Assembly (NCBI GenBank): GCA_001970955.1
Contig: MPUH01000095.1
Coordinates: 1-64,000, forward strand
DNA length: 64,000 bases
Direction: 5' to 3'
DNA from: Stentor coeruleus
Taxonomy: Eukaryota; Ciliophora; Heterotrichea; Heterotrichida; Stentoridae
Shown one piece after another: positions 11,816 through 21,791 of this stretch. The notes under the pieces were generated by a model. That model had not been told where the DNA came from and did no database searches. It was given only the letters and a program-made list of their open reading frames with translations. The position numbers were made by a program, and so were the translations under genes. Every line of letters starts with the position of its first letter. The stretch's first letter is position 1.

Positions 11816-12164
11816 TATAATTATAATTTCTGCATATCTATTAATAACTATCTATAAGGATACTCACATTTTTATATTTTTTTAGTATCAGAATGATATT
11901 TTATAGTTTTTTTAAAGGAATCTAAATACCCCTATCTCATCAAACAACTTCTCATTCAAAGGTATTATCAAAATTATTGCAATCTACATAAAATTTCCTT
12001 ACAAAACTACAAATATAAATCAATATATCTAATGGTATTTTTATCTTAACATCTCAATACCATTTCATATTTTGATAAAATAATAAAATAAAATTCATCT
12101 TGAAAATATCATATAATAAAATGCCTAAATCCTAAAATTTTCTATGCAGATATTAGATAATTAA
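11816..12164. other. Intergenic, no gene seen
   Basis: The right half (about 11930-12140) is C-rich and G-poor on the plus strand, as seen 3' of other minus-strand genes. No gene or RNA recognised. Confidence 0.5.
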
Positions 12165-12923
12165 TTAATCATCAGGCCAGCAAACACCATCACACTTTAG
12201 TTTCGAATATCTTGGTAAAAACATAATCAACGGATTTTTAGTTCCAAAAACAATCTCAAAATTCCTACTAATATTCCTTGGCCTAGAGCACCATGGACTA
12301 TTTATAATCTCAATAGAAGTCAATCCTCTATATATTAAAAACCAATGCCATCCAGCAAAGCCAGTTAGTATCGCAGCCGACATTGCTAAAAAGATAAAAC
12401 TTATCCAAAACAAAGGGTCATTCATAAACCCATAAAAAAATCCTGCAGCATTTCCTGTAAAACATGTTGATCCAACCCAAGTATAAGTTAAAAACAATAC
12501 GAAATATCTATGGTTTTTCAATCCAACACAAGTATTTATCCAAGGACAATGATGGTCCATTTTTAGTACGCACTTACCACATATCCCACAATGATGTGCT
12601 CGTAAAGGTTTTGAAAGTTCGCATTTACGACATTTTTGCATTCCAGTTATGTTTTGAGGATTACCTGGGCCGATGATGATGCATAGAATATAGTTAAAAA
12701 GTATATTGAAAATTGCCCAGGCAAAAATTATGCTTTGAGAATAAGCTAAGGCTTCATTTGAATGATTAAGCTCATAAGGGATTATTCGTGAATAAAAGAT
12801 ATAGACTGCTAATGATATTAAGCCGATTAACAATAATGCGAGTAGTGGGCCGATTGATTTCATTAGAATTCTATATGAGCTGTATTTGTTTGTACTAGCA
12901 TTTTCGTTACTGTTGTCTTGCAT
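12165..12923 (-). CDS. DHHC palmitoyltransferase
   Basis: A 252-aa protein S-acyltransferase: two helices, the DHHC cysteine-rich domain ([18 protein letters not shown], then [18 protein letters not shown]), two helices and a short tail. The catalytic DHHC is intact. The frame is open upstream to 13052, but the ATG at 12921-12923 ([10 protein letters not shown]) is preferred: codons beyond it overlap the first 122 bp of the divergent MORN gene and look like its antisense. With this start, only 7 bp (tttataa) separate it from the MORN start codon. Substrates are unknown; the divergent neighbour has a predicted palmitoylation site, so a functional link is possible but only inferred. Confidence 0.92.
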   Translation of the reverse strand: MQDNSNENASTNKYSSYRILMKSIGPLLALLLIGLISLAVYIFYSRIIPYELNHSNEALAYSQSIIFAWAIFNILFNYILCIIIGPGNPQNITGMQKCRKCELSKPLRAHHCGICGKCVLKMDHHCPWINTCVGLKNHRYFVLFLTYTWVGSTCFTGNAAGFFYGFMNDPLFWISFIFLAMSAAILTGFAGWHWFLIYRGLTSIEIINSPWCSRPRNISRNFEIVFGTKNPLIMFLPRYSKLKCDGVCWPDD

Positions 12924-12930
12924 TTTATAA
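12924..12930. promoter_or_regulatory. 7-bp gap between divergent start codons
   Basis: Seven bases, tttataa, lie between the ATG of the minus-strand DHHC gene and the ATG of the plus-strand MORN gene. Both starts are supported by the proteins. Any 5' UTRs must overlap the other gene's coding sequence or be almost absent, so both promoters must lie within coding DNA or be shared. Promoter function here is inferred, not seen. Confidence 0.55.
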
Positions 12931-14187
12931 ATGGGAAATTTAACCTGTTTAAGATGTGTTGAAGAATTAGAGCAGGACTTAGAGGAAAATTTAGATCCAA
13001 TTGTAAAATCTAGACAGGTTGTTGTTTTAGCTAATAATGGAATCATTGACACAGATTTTAATTCCTTAGCAGCTACTGGTGAAATAGACTTTTCATCACA
13101 TCAAATGCAAATAGCAAAAATATCTCTAATTCAAAGGGCCTGGAGAACACGTCAAGCAAAAAAACACATGCTTCTCCTTCAAAAAACCTGCCTAAAAACC
13201 TTATATTTCGCTCATTCTGATGTCCTTGCAACTTTAAACAAAGGGCTTTATAAGAGTCTTCGTAAAAGAACTAGATTTTTATATGCCAACGGCGCTGTTT
13301 ACGAAGGTGAATCTTGTGGGGGTTTCCGTGATGGCTACGGTAAAATGAAATGGCCAGATATGTGTTATTATGAAGGAAACTGGAGTTTTGGGTACCCTTT
13401 TGGTTATGGTAAATTCATATACACAGATCAAGATTATTATGAAGGTAAGTGGATAAGCCCATATTCACATGGGACTCAAAGCTTAACCGGCAGTACCCAA
13501 TCTTTTGATTTCAGCAGTAACACTTCAGACGGCTACAGTAATTTCTAATTAGTTTGGCTTTGGTTCAAGCATGAAGGATCAAATTCTTTATATCTAGCAT
13601 TATATAAAAAACTAGAAAGTCTGAGAAAAGTCTATATATCGGTTTTAAGATTATTAGAAGATGGTCGGAAAAATTTTAGTAATTATAAAGAGACTTGTTT
13701 AAAAAGTAAAACTCATGAACTTGATAATGGGAAATTTACTGGGGAAATGGTCGAAGGGAAAAGACAGGGTATTGGAGAACAAGTTTGGGGAGAAGGATTT
13801 TTTTATATAGGCCAATGGGTGAATAATTCTCAGAATGGGTTTGGGCAAAGTGTTTGGGCAGATGGGTCAACATATGTGGGTTTTTATAAGAATTCTAGTA
13901 AAGAAGGTGTTGGAGAATATTTCTGGGCATTTGGAGATAGTTATATTGGTGAATGGGATGAAGATGTGATGCATGGAGTTGGGAAATATGCTTATGCAGA
14001 TGGGAGAGAGTACTTTGGCCAGTGGTGCAAAGGGTTAATGGATGGATATGGGGTTTTTAAATGGACGGATGGGAAAAAATATGAAGGGATGTGGAAAAAT
14101 GGGAAAAAACATGGACAAGGCTGTAGTTATGATATACAAGGAAACCCTGTTTTTAACCAGTGGTATAACGGGAGATTACAAGAATAG
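12931..14187 (+). CDS. MORN-repeat protein with IQ motif and lipidation signal
   Basis: Two exons joined by the 15-nt intron gtaatttctaattag (13538-13552, phase 1) give 413 aa. The N-terminus MGNLTCLRC fits N-myristoylation on Gly2 plus palmitoylation on Cys6/Cys9. An IQ-like helix follows ([16 protein letters not shown], near residue 68). MORN repeats (YEG/YIGxWxxxxxxGxG) occur in two blocks: three before the splice ([18 protein letters not shown] and following) and about six from residue 260 to the end (such as [20 protein letters not shown]). MORN proteins bind membranes and scaffold cortical or axonemal structures. Exon 2 begins with a non-MORN spacer of about 60 residues. The stop codon region is duplicated by the N join at 14212. 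Confidence 0.9.
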
Positions 14188-14259
14188 AATTTAATATTAA
14201 ATATTATAGATNTGGTATAACGGGAGATTACAAGAATAGAATTTAATATTAAATATTAT
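14161..14259. repeat. Direct repeat around single N (scaffold join)
   Basis: Bases 14161-14207 and 14213-14259 are identical (47 bp) with N at 14212 directly before the second copy. The repeat includes the last codons and stop of the MORN gene. It is probably an unmerged contig overlap. Confidence 0.85.
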
Positions 14260-14927
14260 TATAAGTAAAAGTTTGAAACGAATGAGACCAAGTTTCATTG
14301 CTGAACTTAACTAAATTATTCACTTTCATTTGTTAGTTTTTTACAAAATTTTTTGGAAAATTTTCATTGTGTAAAAAAACATTAGTTTTTATTAGACTTG
14401 CCATGAATATTTTACCGAATTATCCATTTGCCTATGTATTTAGTATTTTAAAATCATTATTTGTAATATATAGATAGTGTTATAAATTGGATGCTGGAAT
14501 GAAGGATTTAGATAATAGCAAGCTTTCAAGTTCTTCAGGCTTTTAAAAGTCTTTTTTTAGGACATAAGCAGCTGCATATTTTCCCATATGTGGTAATTAT
14601 TGTTTTAAGTTGATATATAACCTAATTATAAGAATCATTTCCACTAATGGATCAACCAATACTTTATCATAGTTTAAATATCTAATATATGATGCCTTGA
14701 CTAACAAAATATCTTTCACCATAGGTTTATTATTGAGATTCCTACATATCAAAAATATTAGGCTCCATATTTAAAAATCTACATAAAAGCCCAATCATAT
14801 CATAAAACCACAATCATAACTATAATATGACAACTGCACAAAATCCAAAATAATATTTCTCCATCTAATAGTAAATCCTATAAAGTATAATGATAATCTC
14901 CTATTAATCATATAATCATAACTAAAA
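14260..14927. other. Intergenic, no gene seen
   Basis: The right half (about 14640-14927) is C-rich and G-poor on the plus strand, the usual upstream flank for a plus-strand gene in this window. Nothing coding recognised. Confidence 0.5.
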
Positions 14928-15845
14928 ATGTACAAAAAACTTGAAGTTATGAAGCACAGTTCATTCAAACAAGCGCACATCGACGCATACAACCGTATTG
15001 TCTCCTCACTAGAACGTTCTATCGAAACAGAAAGACAAACTAACGCCTTACAAGAAAAACGTCAAAAATTACTTGAAAAGGCCGAACGTGAGCAAGAAAG
15101 TCTTAAAAACTCCATCTATAAACACCACTTTTCCGTCTTGCAAAAGCAAGTTGAAGAAAAGAAACGCAGAAAATTTATTGAACAAAATCAAGTCCTCACT
15201 GAAAAAGAATTAACTGACGAGCTCTATAAGCCAAAAAGATTTAATATTAAAGAACAATTAGATGCTCAACTTGAAGAAAAACAAAGAATAAATAAAGAAC
15301 TTAAAGAAAAAGAAGCACAAATCGACAAGTTTCATTTAGATTCAGCAAGAAAATCTTTAGAATCTGAAATGAGGAGGAAGTCTGAAGGTAGAAAAATGCT
15401 ACAAAGTGAACTTAGGGAAAGCTGGGAAAATACTCAGAAAACAAATAACCTGCAAAAAGCTATTGATAGGATGAGAAGGTTTGGGGATAATTATATTATT
15501 GAAAGTGAGGAAGATGAGGATTTTGAAGAAAGACAGAGATCTATGAAAGGGCAAAGGAATGAAAAAATTTTGGGTAAAAAAACTAAGAATGTGAGCTCTA
15601 TAGAAAAAACTAAGCTTTCTGATATTTTGGAAATAGAACCACAAATACAAAATGAAAGGTCGAAATCAATGCTGACAAGGATTTCAAAGTCCTCACAAAA
15701 GAAAGTTCTTGAGAAAATCAACAAACTTACTGAACAAGAAGATAAAATTAAAAAGGAAAAAATGAATATAATTAGCTTTTTACAGTCAAAAACTAATAGT
15801 AAAGCTTCAAGCACTGTTTCAGTGACAGAATTGATAAAATCTTAA
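14928..15845 (+). CDS. Coiled-coil protein, unknown function
   Basis: A 305-aa intronless protein made almost wholly of charged heptad-like helix from residue 10 to 290, rich in Glu, Lys, Arg and Gln (such as RQKLLEKAEREQESLKNSIY and EEKKRRKFIEQNQVLTEKEL). No globular domain, signal peptide or membrane segment. Composition and codon use match neighbouring genes and the C-rich upstream flank is typical, so it is likely a real gene. Cytoskeletal coiled coil is the only safe description. Its stop lies 36 bp from the stop of the convergent cyclase gene. Confidence 0.75.
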   Translation: MYKKLEVMKHSSFKQAHIDAYNRIVSSLERSIETERQTNALQEKRQKLLEKAEREQESLKNSIYKHHFSVLQKQVEEKKRRKFIEQNQVLTEKELTDELYKPKRFNIKEQLDAQLEEKQRINKELKEKEAQIDKFHLDSARKSLESEMRRKSEGRKMLQSELRESWENTQKTNNLQKAIDRMRRFGDNYIIESEEDEDFEERQRSMKGQRNEKILGKKTKNVSSIEKTKLSDILEIEPQIQNERSKSMLTRISKSSQKKVLEKINKLTEQEDKIKKEKMNIISFLQSKTNSKASSTVSVTELIKS

Positions 15846-15881
15846 AACCTTCAAATAAATTCATCCTTATAACACTTAATA

Positions 15882-18263
15882 TTAAAAATTATTGGCAATT
15901 CTAACTCCCTTCCAAGATCCTGGGGATATATAATTATAGTTTTTCATATAATTTAAAATTGTCAGAGATGGTCCATCATGAGGCATGATATTAAGCACAT
16001 CATTGAATGCAATGCGGGAATTTTGCCAAAGCCCATCAAAGTAAAAGTTCAGTGCCTTAGCAAAAGTATTATAAAAATCTTCAGTAAAATCATAAGTCAT
16101 AGTTTGAAAAGATTTAGAAGATGCTGTTATTGCATAAGCGACACTAGCATCACCTTTAATCAATCTGCGTATTTTCTGCATTTTCCTATCAATTTTCTTA
16201 CGTGCTCTATCTTTATAACCTCCACTAGTTATTTTTAATACATTAACATCAAAGCAATAAATATTGAAAATCTCTTCAAACTCATATTGAGCCATTCTAT
16301 CAATATTCCTACATTTATCTCTTAAAGGTTTAGATAAAAACTGGTAAACATTTTCACTTATAACACATTGTATTCCATAATACTTAGTCAAATTTTCTAA
16401 AAATGCAACTGCGTTTACATGAGGGGATAAATATGTTGGATCAATTTTATACTCGCTACCAATTGGGCCTTCTATTGCCCAGCCCATATGAAGCCCAAAA
16501 CCTATTTTTATATCAAAATCAGTCATCCTTGCATTAAGTTTAAGATTTTGTCTGTATTTCAAAAGAAAAGGGCTTTTCCTAATCCCCGTAATCATTTTCA
16601 CTAATGATAAAACCGCTAAATCTGATGATATCTGAAGGTCAATAGCTAAACATTCATCAGTATTTTCAGCTACTTTCCATACTAAAAGAAACGCATCACC
16701 CACATTTTTATTCGCAGCTCCTTGATATATATACGCATACATATGTATAATATAAGCAATTTCATTTATAAACAACATAACTTCTTCTTGAAGTTCTTCA
16801 GTAATATCAGTAAAATTCCTTATATCACAAAAACAAAATATCGCATATATTTTAACACCCTCATCACAAAGAATAAGCTCACCTTCTAAGCTTAAAGAGT
16901 TGCGGATTATCCTTGCACCTGCTTCACCAAATACTAAGACTAAAAGTATTCCAATTTGCATTATAGTTTTTTCAATAAAAACTATTTCTTGAAGATACTC
17001 TTTAGAATTATCCTTGCAAAAACTGAATTTTGAGGTTTTTAGATGTTGAGTTTTGGTTTTTTGATGTGACAAGTTAAAATCGAGGGTTTGGGAAATCATT
17101 TGGATTCTGGCAATCATGTTTTTTATTGGGTTAATGATTTTTTTCTCTAAGTCTCTTGAGAAAAATAATGTCCCTAAGCTGAACATGAGGGTTACGAAAA
17201 TAGTTCGGGAGATGTCGAGGATGCCGATAAGCTGGCTGGACTGACGTAAATCAAATATTGCTATTGTAGTATTTTGGCTAGAATAATAGATTTCTTCGTA
17301 GCGTAAGTCGTTGTAGTCGATCCCTGAATCCCAAATATAATCAGAACCGTTGTCCTCATATAAAAAATGTATAAGCGGGTATTGCGTGGAAGTTTGCAAT
17401 TCAATAAAAATGTTTTTAACTTTCTCAAAACTATTTTTGCCTATTAATTCATTAATAATAATCAAATCATTTTCCCAATTAAAATTCGACACATAGAAAT
17501 CAGAATCAAACAACGGTAAGATCATAAGCATAACCAAAACAATAGAAATAACTCTTTTAGTAACCAATTCTGATAGTTTTTCACCAACATACATAGCTTG
17601 TCCACTATTATCCTTCTCATAATCATCAGCCTCTTCTTCTTCAAAATCTTCATTCCCTTTTAGCATTTGAGCATTTTTATAAAGTTTTACAATCCGAAAC
17701 AACCTAAACATCCTAATAAACCTAACAACTTTTGAAGTTCTTGTTCCCAACCTTGAAGCTTTTATAGCATTTTGAACTTTTTTAGTTTTTAAATTACCCC
17801 CACTCATATTAATCCCTACAATACTTTCCCATAGCCACCCTATATCTGGTATTAATGATATTGTTGCTAAAATATCAAGCCAAAAATAAAAACTCCATCT
17901 ATAATGCTTTTTAGCATAAAACATCATAAAAATTTCTAATAAAAATAAAAAGCAGCAGACTGTGGCTAGGGAAAAGAATATAATATCAGAATTTTTACTT
18001 GTAAAAGATATCCTAATATCGTCACCATATAAAGAGTATATTGTAATTATGGTCATGAGGACTGTAATACCTTTAGACTCTAGTTTTTTATACACTTTTG
18101 TTTGCATACCGACTAAATTTTCAATTTTTATTTGTGGTGAGGGGATTGAGTTGTTTATTATGCAATCTGGGTTGCTTACTTGTCGAGAAGTATACAATAA
18201 TTCAGATTCTTTATCTTGCTTGGTGTCAATACTTTCACCATAATTTTCTGGGTAAACTTTCAT
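15882..18263 (-). CDS. Voltage-sensor / class III nucleotide cyclase fusion
   Basis: A 793-aa intronless membrane protein. Residues about 65-196 form a voltage-sensor domain: S1 (66-80), S2 (93-117) with Glu110, S3 (122-145) with Asp130, and an S4 with basic residues at exact every-third spacing (R175, K178, R181, R184, R187, R190, K193). No K-channel pore signature follows. Instead there is an acidic linker, a helix (237-251), an extracellular loop of about 100 residues, another helix (354-368), a HAMP-like joint and a cyclase domain (about 470-650). Metal-binding Asp480 (FCDIRNFT) and Asp523 (KNVGDAF) and Lys519 are present. The transition-state Arg, expected in VNxxxR, is Phe621 (VNAVAF), so catalysis may be weak, absent or need a partner. 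Ciliates are known to fuse cyclases to channel-like domains; whether cAMP or cGMP is made is open. Confidence 0.88.
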   Translation of the reverse strand: MKVYPENYGESIDTKQDKESELLYTSRQVSNPDCIINNSIPSPQIKIENLVGMQTKVYKKLESKGITVLMTIITIYSLYGDDIRISFTSKNSDIIFFSLATVCCFLFLLEIFMMFYAKKHYRWSFYFWLDILATISLIPDIGWLWESIVGINMSGGNLKTKKVQNAIKASRLGTRTSKVVRFIRMFRLFRIVKLYKNAQMLKGNEDFEEEEADDYEKDNSGQAMYVGEKLSELVTKRVISIVLVMLMILPLFDSDFYVSNFNWENDLIIINELIGKNSFEKVKNIFIELQTSTQYPLIHFLYEDNGSDYIWDSGIDYNDLRYEEIYYSSQNTTIAIFDLRQSSQLIGILDISRTIFVTLMFSLGTLFFSRDLEKKIINPIKNMIARIQMISQTLDFNLSHQKTKTQHLKTSKFSFCKDNSKEYLQEIVFIEKTIMQIGILLVLVFGEAGARIIRNSLSLEGELILCDEGVKIYAIFCFCDIRNFTDITEELQEEVMLFINEIAYIIHMYAYIYQGAANKNVGDAFLLVWKVAENTDECLAIDLQISSDLAVLSLVKMITGIRKSPFLLKYRQNLKLNARMTDFDIKIGFGLHMGWAIEGPIGSEYKIDPTYLSPHVNAVAFLENLTKYYGIQCVISENVYQFLSKPLRDKCRNIDRMAQYEFEEIFNIYCFDVNVLKITSGGYKDRARKKIDRKMQKIRRLIKGDASVAYAITASSKSFQTMTYDFTEDFYNTFAKALNFYFDGLWQNSRIAFNDVLNIMPHDGPSLTILNYMKNYNYISPGSWKGVRIANNF

Positions 18264-18985
18264 TTTTTATAATATTTTGATAATAATTTTTTTGAGTAAA
18301 GGCTGCATATGATATTTTAGGTAAAAGTAAGGGAGATTTAAGAATGATTGAAGAGGTTAGGAAAATGGCTGGGTATTGAAAAGTAATCATATAGGGTATG
18401 GGCTATAATTTAGATTAAAATGGTTGTATTAAAGGAAAAATATTGATAGCATAGTTTAAATTTTTTAAAAACTTGATGGAAAATTTATTAAAATTAAGAT
18501 TGTTAGAGGCTTATTAAGCTTAGCAGTGATGTATTAATTACTTTTAATAATAAACTTATCGAATATTAAAATAAGGAAATCCCTGATTAAGTTTTCATAT
18601 TATTTCTTTTGATTTTTTAAAATAGTAAAGAATTCACTGCATTTATGCATATAATTAATTACCAAATCGTTCCTTTTATAATTTCTAATCAATCCTTTAA
18701 TGTATATATGAAATACTAAATTAAAAAATAATTTATATTATTATTTAGCTCTAAAACCTTACAGTAATGTTTTTCATATATTACAATTATAATTTATAAA
18801 TGAAGATCTCATTAATCAAAGTATCCAAACTTAATAATCTAAAATCCTATAATAAATAACCAAATTTTACAGCCCGAAAAATTAAATTTCTCGCACATAT
18901 CTCTAAGTCATTTGCATTTCACTATAAACAGATTTTCACATAAAAAACTTATAATCTTACTCAGCTTATCCATATAAAAATTAAA
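18264..18985. other. Divergent intergenic region
   Basis: Lies between divergent cyclase and PC4 genes. The left third (18290-18450) is G-rich and C-poor on the plus strand, the right third (18830-18985) is C-rich and G-poor, so each gene has a C-rich upstream flank on its own strand. No coding or RNA feature recognised. Confidence 0.55.
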
Positions 18986-19222
18986 ATGGATAATGAAGAA
19001 AACAAGATACAAGTAAATCTTATATAGCTCTCAAGCCAGCGGTTTGTTGAAGCAAGTAAATTCAGAGGGAAGACTTACATAAGCATAAGAGAATTCTACG
19101 AAGACCCTGAAGGGAATTTAAAACCAGGAAAAAAAGGCATCAGTCTAACAATAGACCAATGGAAAAAGCTCTGTGAAAACATCCACAAAATTGATCGTAT
19201 GATTGACAGACTAGATATCTAA
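18986..19222 (+). CDS. SUB1: PC4/SUB1 transcriptional coactivator
   Basis: A very small spliced gene, easily missed. Exon 1 (18986-19012) codes for MDNEENKIQ; the 15-nt intron gtaaatcttatatag (19013-19027, phase 0) follows; exon 2 runs to TAA at 19220-19222. The 73-aa product is a bare PC4 C-terminal domain: LSSQRFVEASKFRGKTYISI, then REFY with a short DPEGNLKPGKKGISL turn and a closing helix around IDQWKKLCENI. PC4/SUB1 binds single-stranded DNA as a dimer and acts in RNA polymerase II transcription and DNA repair. The upstream flank is C-rich as for other plus genes. Without the intron the frame stops after 13 codons. Confidence 0.93.
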
Positions 19223-19314
19223 TAATCATCTTCCCATTATCTTATATATCTTCATCCTAAAGGGGCTTTTTAAACCATTTTACATAAAATTCATAATTTA
19301 TTCTAAAAATATAT

Positions 19315-20328
19315 ATGGAAATCAGGACTTCCAGCTCTGAGATTTCTCTAAACACAAACCTCCCTGCCCTATCTTTACGGTTATCAAGTAGAAAAGCTAC
19401 ATCTTCTAAAAAAACCTTAACTCCGATAAGCAAAACTAGGCACTCACGACCTCTTCTTAAAAAAAAAACTTTAGCTAGTACGAAAATCCTCCCTTCTTCA
19501 TCAAAAAAACCTAAATTTCTCACAAGTATTTCATTGACTAATCTCTGCCCAAAGCCTTTTGTTTCTGCTGACTGTTGGATTACTTTAGAGACCTTTTCAG
19601 CCAAAGAACTTGATGGGAAAAACCAAGACATTCAACGAGAAATCGCAAGTCTCAGTAAAATAATGACTTTAATCACTGTAATCCAAGAAATAAATCGTAA
19701 AAAAAGAAGTTTCGAAGAAGTTGTCACGATATCTTTAAAAGCTTCAAGTATAGAAGGCACATCTGCAGATTTGAAATTTGGAGATGAAGTTAAAGTATGG
19801 GATTTACTTCATGGACTTATGTTACCTTCAGGTAACGATGCTGCTATTGCTTTAGCTGAATTTGTAGGTGGGATGATTAATAAAAATGCTGACCCGATTA
19901 GCTGCTTTGTTGATAAAATGAATGCAAATGCCAAAGCTCTCAAATTAAATGATACGTTTTTTAATAATCCGCATGGAATGTCTATTAGTGTAAATCTTAG
20001 CACTGCAAGGGATGTGGCAATTTTAGCAAGTTATGCTATAAAAATGAGCACTTTTAGACAAGTGGTTAATACTAAAAAACATATTTGCAATATATACAAT
20101 CCTAATGGTATTAGAAAAGTTGAATGGATTAATACAAATGCTTTGCTAGATAAGGGTTTTAAAGGTGTTAAAACTGGTATTACACCTGCTGCTGGGCCGT
20201 GCTTGTGCTTTTTTGCTGAGAAAAAGAAAAAAAGTATGGTTGGAGTGCTTTTGAACTCAAGAAGTATGGATGTTAGATGGTGTGAAGCTGTGAAATTGTG
20301 GAGATATTCTATTAATTATTTGCTTTAA
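19315..20328 (+). CDS. D-Ala-D-Ala carboxypeptidase-like (peptidase S11)
   Basis: A 337-aa serine DD-peptidase fold of bacterial type. All three penicillin-binding motifs are intact and correctly spaced: SxxK as SLSK (112-115), SxN as SGN (172-174) and KTG (286-288); the surrounding LLHGLMLPSGNDAAIALAE and NNPHGMS are classic S11. In bacteria these enzymes trim peptidoglycan stem peptides. The first 95 residues are basic and Ser/Lys-rich with no clear signal peptide. A ciliate has no peptidoglycan, so the gene likely came by old transfer from bacteria and may act on ingested bacterial wall or on another substrate. Codon use and AT content match neighbours, so it is well settled. Starts 92 bp after PC4. 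Confidence 0.9.
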   Translation: MEIRTSSSEISLNTNLPALSLRLSSRKATSSKKTLTPISKTRHSRPLLKKKTLASTKILPSSSKKPKFLTSISLTNLCPKPFVSADCWITLETFSAKELDGKNQDIQREIASLSKIMTLITVIQEINRKKRSFEEVVTISLKASSIEGTSADLKFGDEVKVWDLLHGLMLPSGNDAAIALAEFVGGMINKNADPISCFVDKMNANAKALKLNDTFFNNPHGMSISVNLSTARDVAILASYAIKMSTFRQVVNTKKHICNIYNPNGIRKVEWINTNALLDKGFKGVKTGITPAAGPCLCFFAEKKKKSMVGVLLNSRSMDVRWCEAVKLWRYSINYLL

Positions 20329-20434
20329 GTTGTATACTTTAAAAATATGATTTTTATTTTGAGATTAAGTTTGAAGTTTTTAGGGGCTTATTTATAGTAA
20401 AAAAAGTATTTTAAGGTGATTTAACTTATACTAT

Positions 20435-21343
20435 ATGGAAATCAAATATCACAAAATTTCAGAAAAAAGATCAAAACCTTTTACTCAAAGGGAATGGGAG
20501 ATGATCCTTAAGCACAATGACTTTAATAATGTATCGAAAAAAAGACTTAAAGACAGTCTACTTTGTGGAATACCAAGCGAATTAAGAGGGGAGATTTGGA
20601 CTTTTCTTACTAGGGCTAATCAGTTGTCAGGACAGTTCTCAAACGGTGTTTATAAAAAACTTCATGAAAGAATTGCTGATGAGGTCTCCAATCAGATCGA
20701 TAAAGACCTGCATAGAACTTTTCCTGAGCATAGGATTTTCCAAGAGCGAGATGGCATAGGCCAAATGATTTTAAAGAATATATTATGTGCTTATGCAAAC
20801 TATGATCCTGAAGTAGGATATTGTCAAGGTATGGGGTTTATTGTTGGGTGTCTGATATTGCAGATTAGGAATGAAGAATTATCTTTTTGGGCCTTCGTTC
20901 AGATAATGCATGATTTTAATTGGCGACTGATTTTCAAGTAATTTTTATATAGAAACGGGACTCCAAGGCTTATAACAATGATGAATATTATGAAAAAAGA
21001 AGTCAAAAAGCGTTTTCCTGACCTTCACCAGCATTTTGAAGAACAAGATCTTCAGCTTCTAGCTTGTTTTTCTCAATATTTCATAACAGTATTTCTCTAT
21101 GATACACCAACTAGCATAGGTATTCGAATATTTGATGTCTTCCTTCTAGAAGGTGAAAGGGTGCTTTTTGACCTCTTATATCGGATATTAGCATTAAAAA
21201 AAGCTCAAATCCTTGAATTGAAATCCCAAGACTTATATATGTATTTAAGAAAAAAACTAGTTAAAGAGTGCTTTGAGGAATTTAGTTTGAACACTTTGTT
21301 TTCAACAAGAAGGCAAGAAGAAAGAGAAATGAGTGAGATTTAA
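20435..21343 (+). CDS. TBC-domain Rab GTPase-activating protein
   Basis: Two exons joined by the 15-nt intron gtaatttttatatag (20938-20952, phase 2) give a 297-aa protein that is nearly all TBC domain. Landmarks are GIPSELRGEIW, the arginine-finger motif IDKDLHRTFPEH, and the glutamine-finger motif GYCQGM, all in exon 1; exon 2 supplies the C-terminal helices (YFITVFLYDTPTSIGIRIFDVFLLEG). TBC proteins speed GTP hydrolysis on Rabs, ending vesicle-traffic signals. Both catalytic fingers are present, so it should be active. Its target Rab cannot be told from sequence. Confidence 0.93.
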
Positions 21344-21791
21344 TAACTAATTTGCTATCTAAATAATTTTACTTGAGTTTTAGGACAACTTTTGCATGAG
21401 ATTGAATTGGGTATTTATTAAGTTTATCTACTGATAAACTCTTTTTTTTCAAGAGAGTAGTTTAAAGTTTTATTATGATAATAGTAGTTAGATAATTCTA
21501 TTATAAAATCATCTTAAATACATTATTTTTATACAATAGCATTTATTTAACTACACTTTTCATATAATTTTATATAATAATCTATAAACAACTCTTTATA
21601 ACTTTAAGCTTTTAATCATTTTATGAAAACAAGTTTTATAAGTAATTCACTCTTCTCTACATCTTTTTGATTATCCTTACATCATCAGCCCTTTGCATTT
21701 ATCATTCCTGACCTTTCCGATCCCAAACAGAACCACATAAATTTCCCCTATTTTATTATCAATAATTCTCTGTTTATCTTAAAACACAATA
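21344..21791. other. Convergent intergenic region
   Basis: Between two convergent stops. The left part is G-richer; the right part (21540-21790) is C-rich and G-poor on the plus strand. No gene seen. Confidence 0.5.

Noticed and set aside
12924-13052. N-terminal extension of the DHHC enzyme to 13052
   Set aside because: These codons are the reverse complement of the MORN gene's first exon, and a good Met lies at 12921-12923.
159-14259. N-flanked repeats as real tandem duplications
   Set aside because: All are perfectly identical and all adjoin an N, which points to assembly; the true tandem repeat at 25133-25226 has diverged copies and no N.
19257-19631. 124-codon minus-strand open frame
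   Set aside because: Antisense to the low-complexity N-terminus of the DD-peptidase; the plus frame continues into a full domain.
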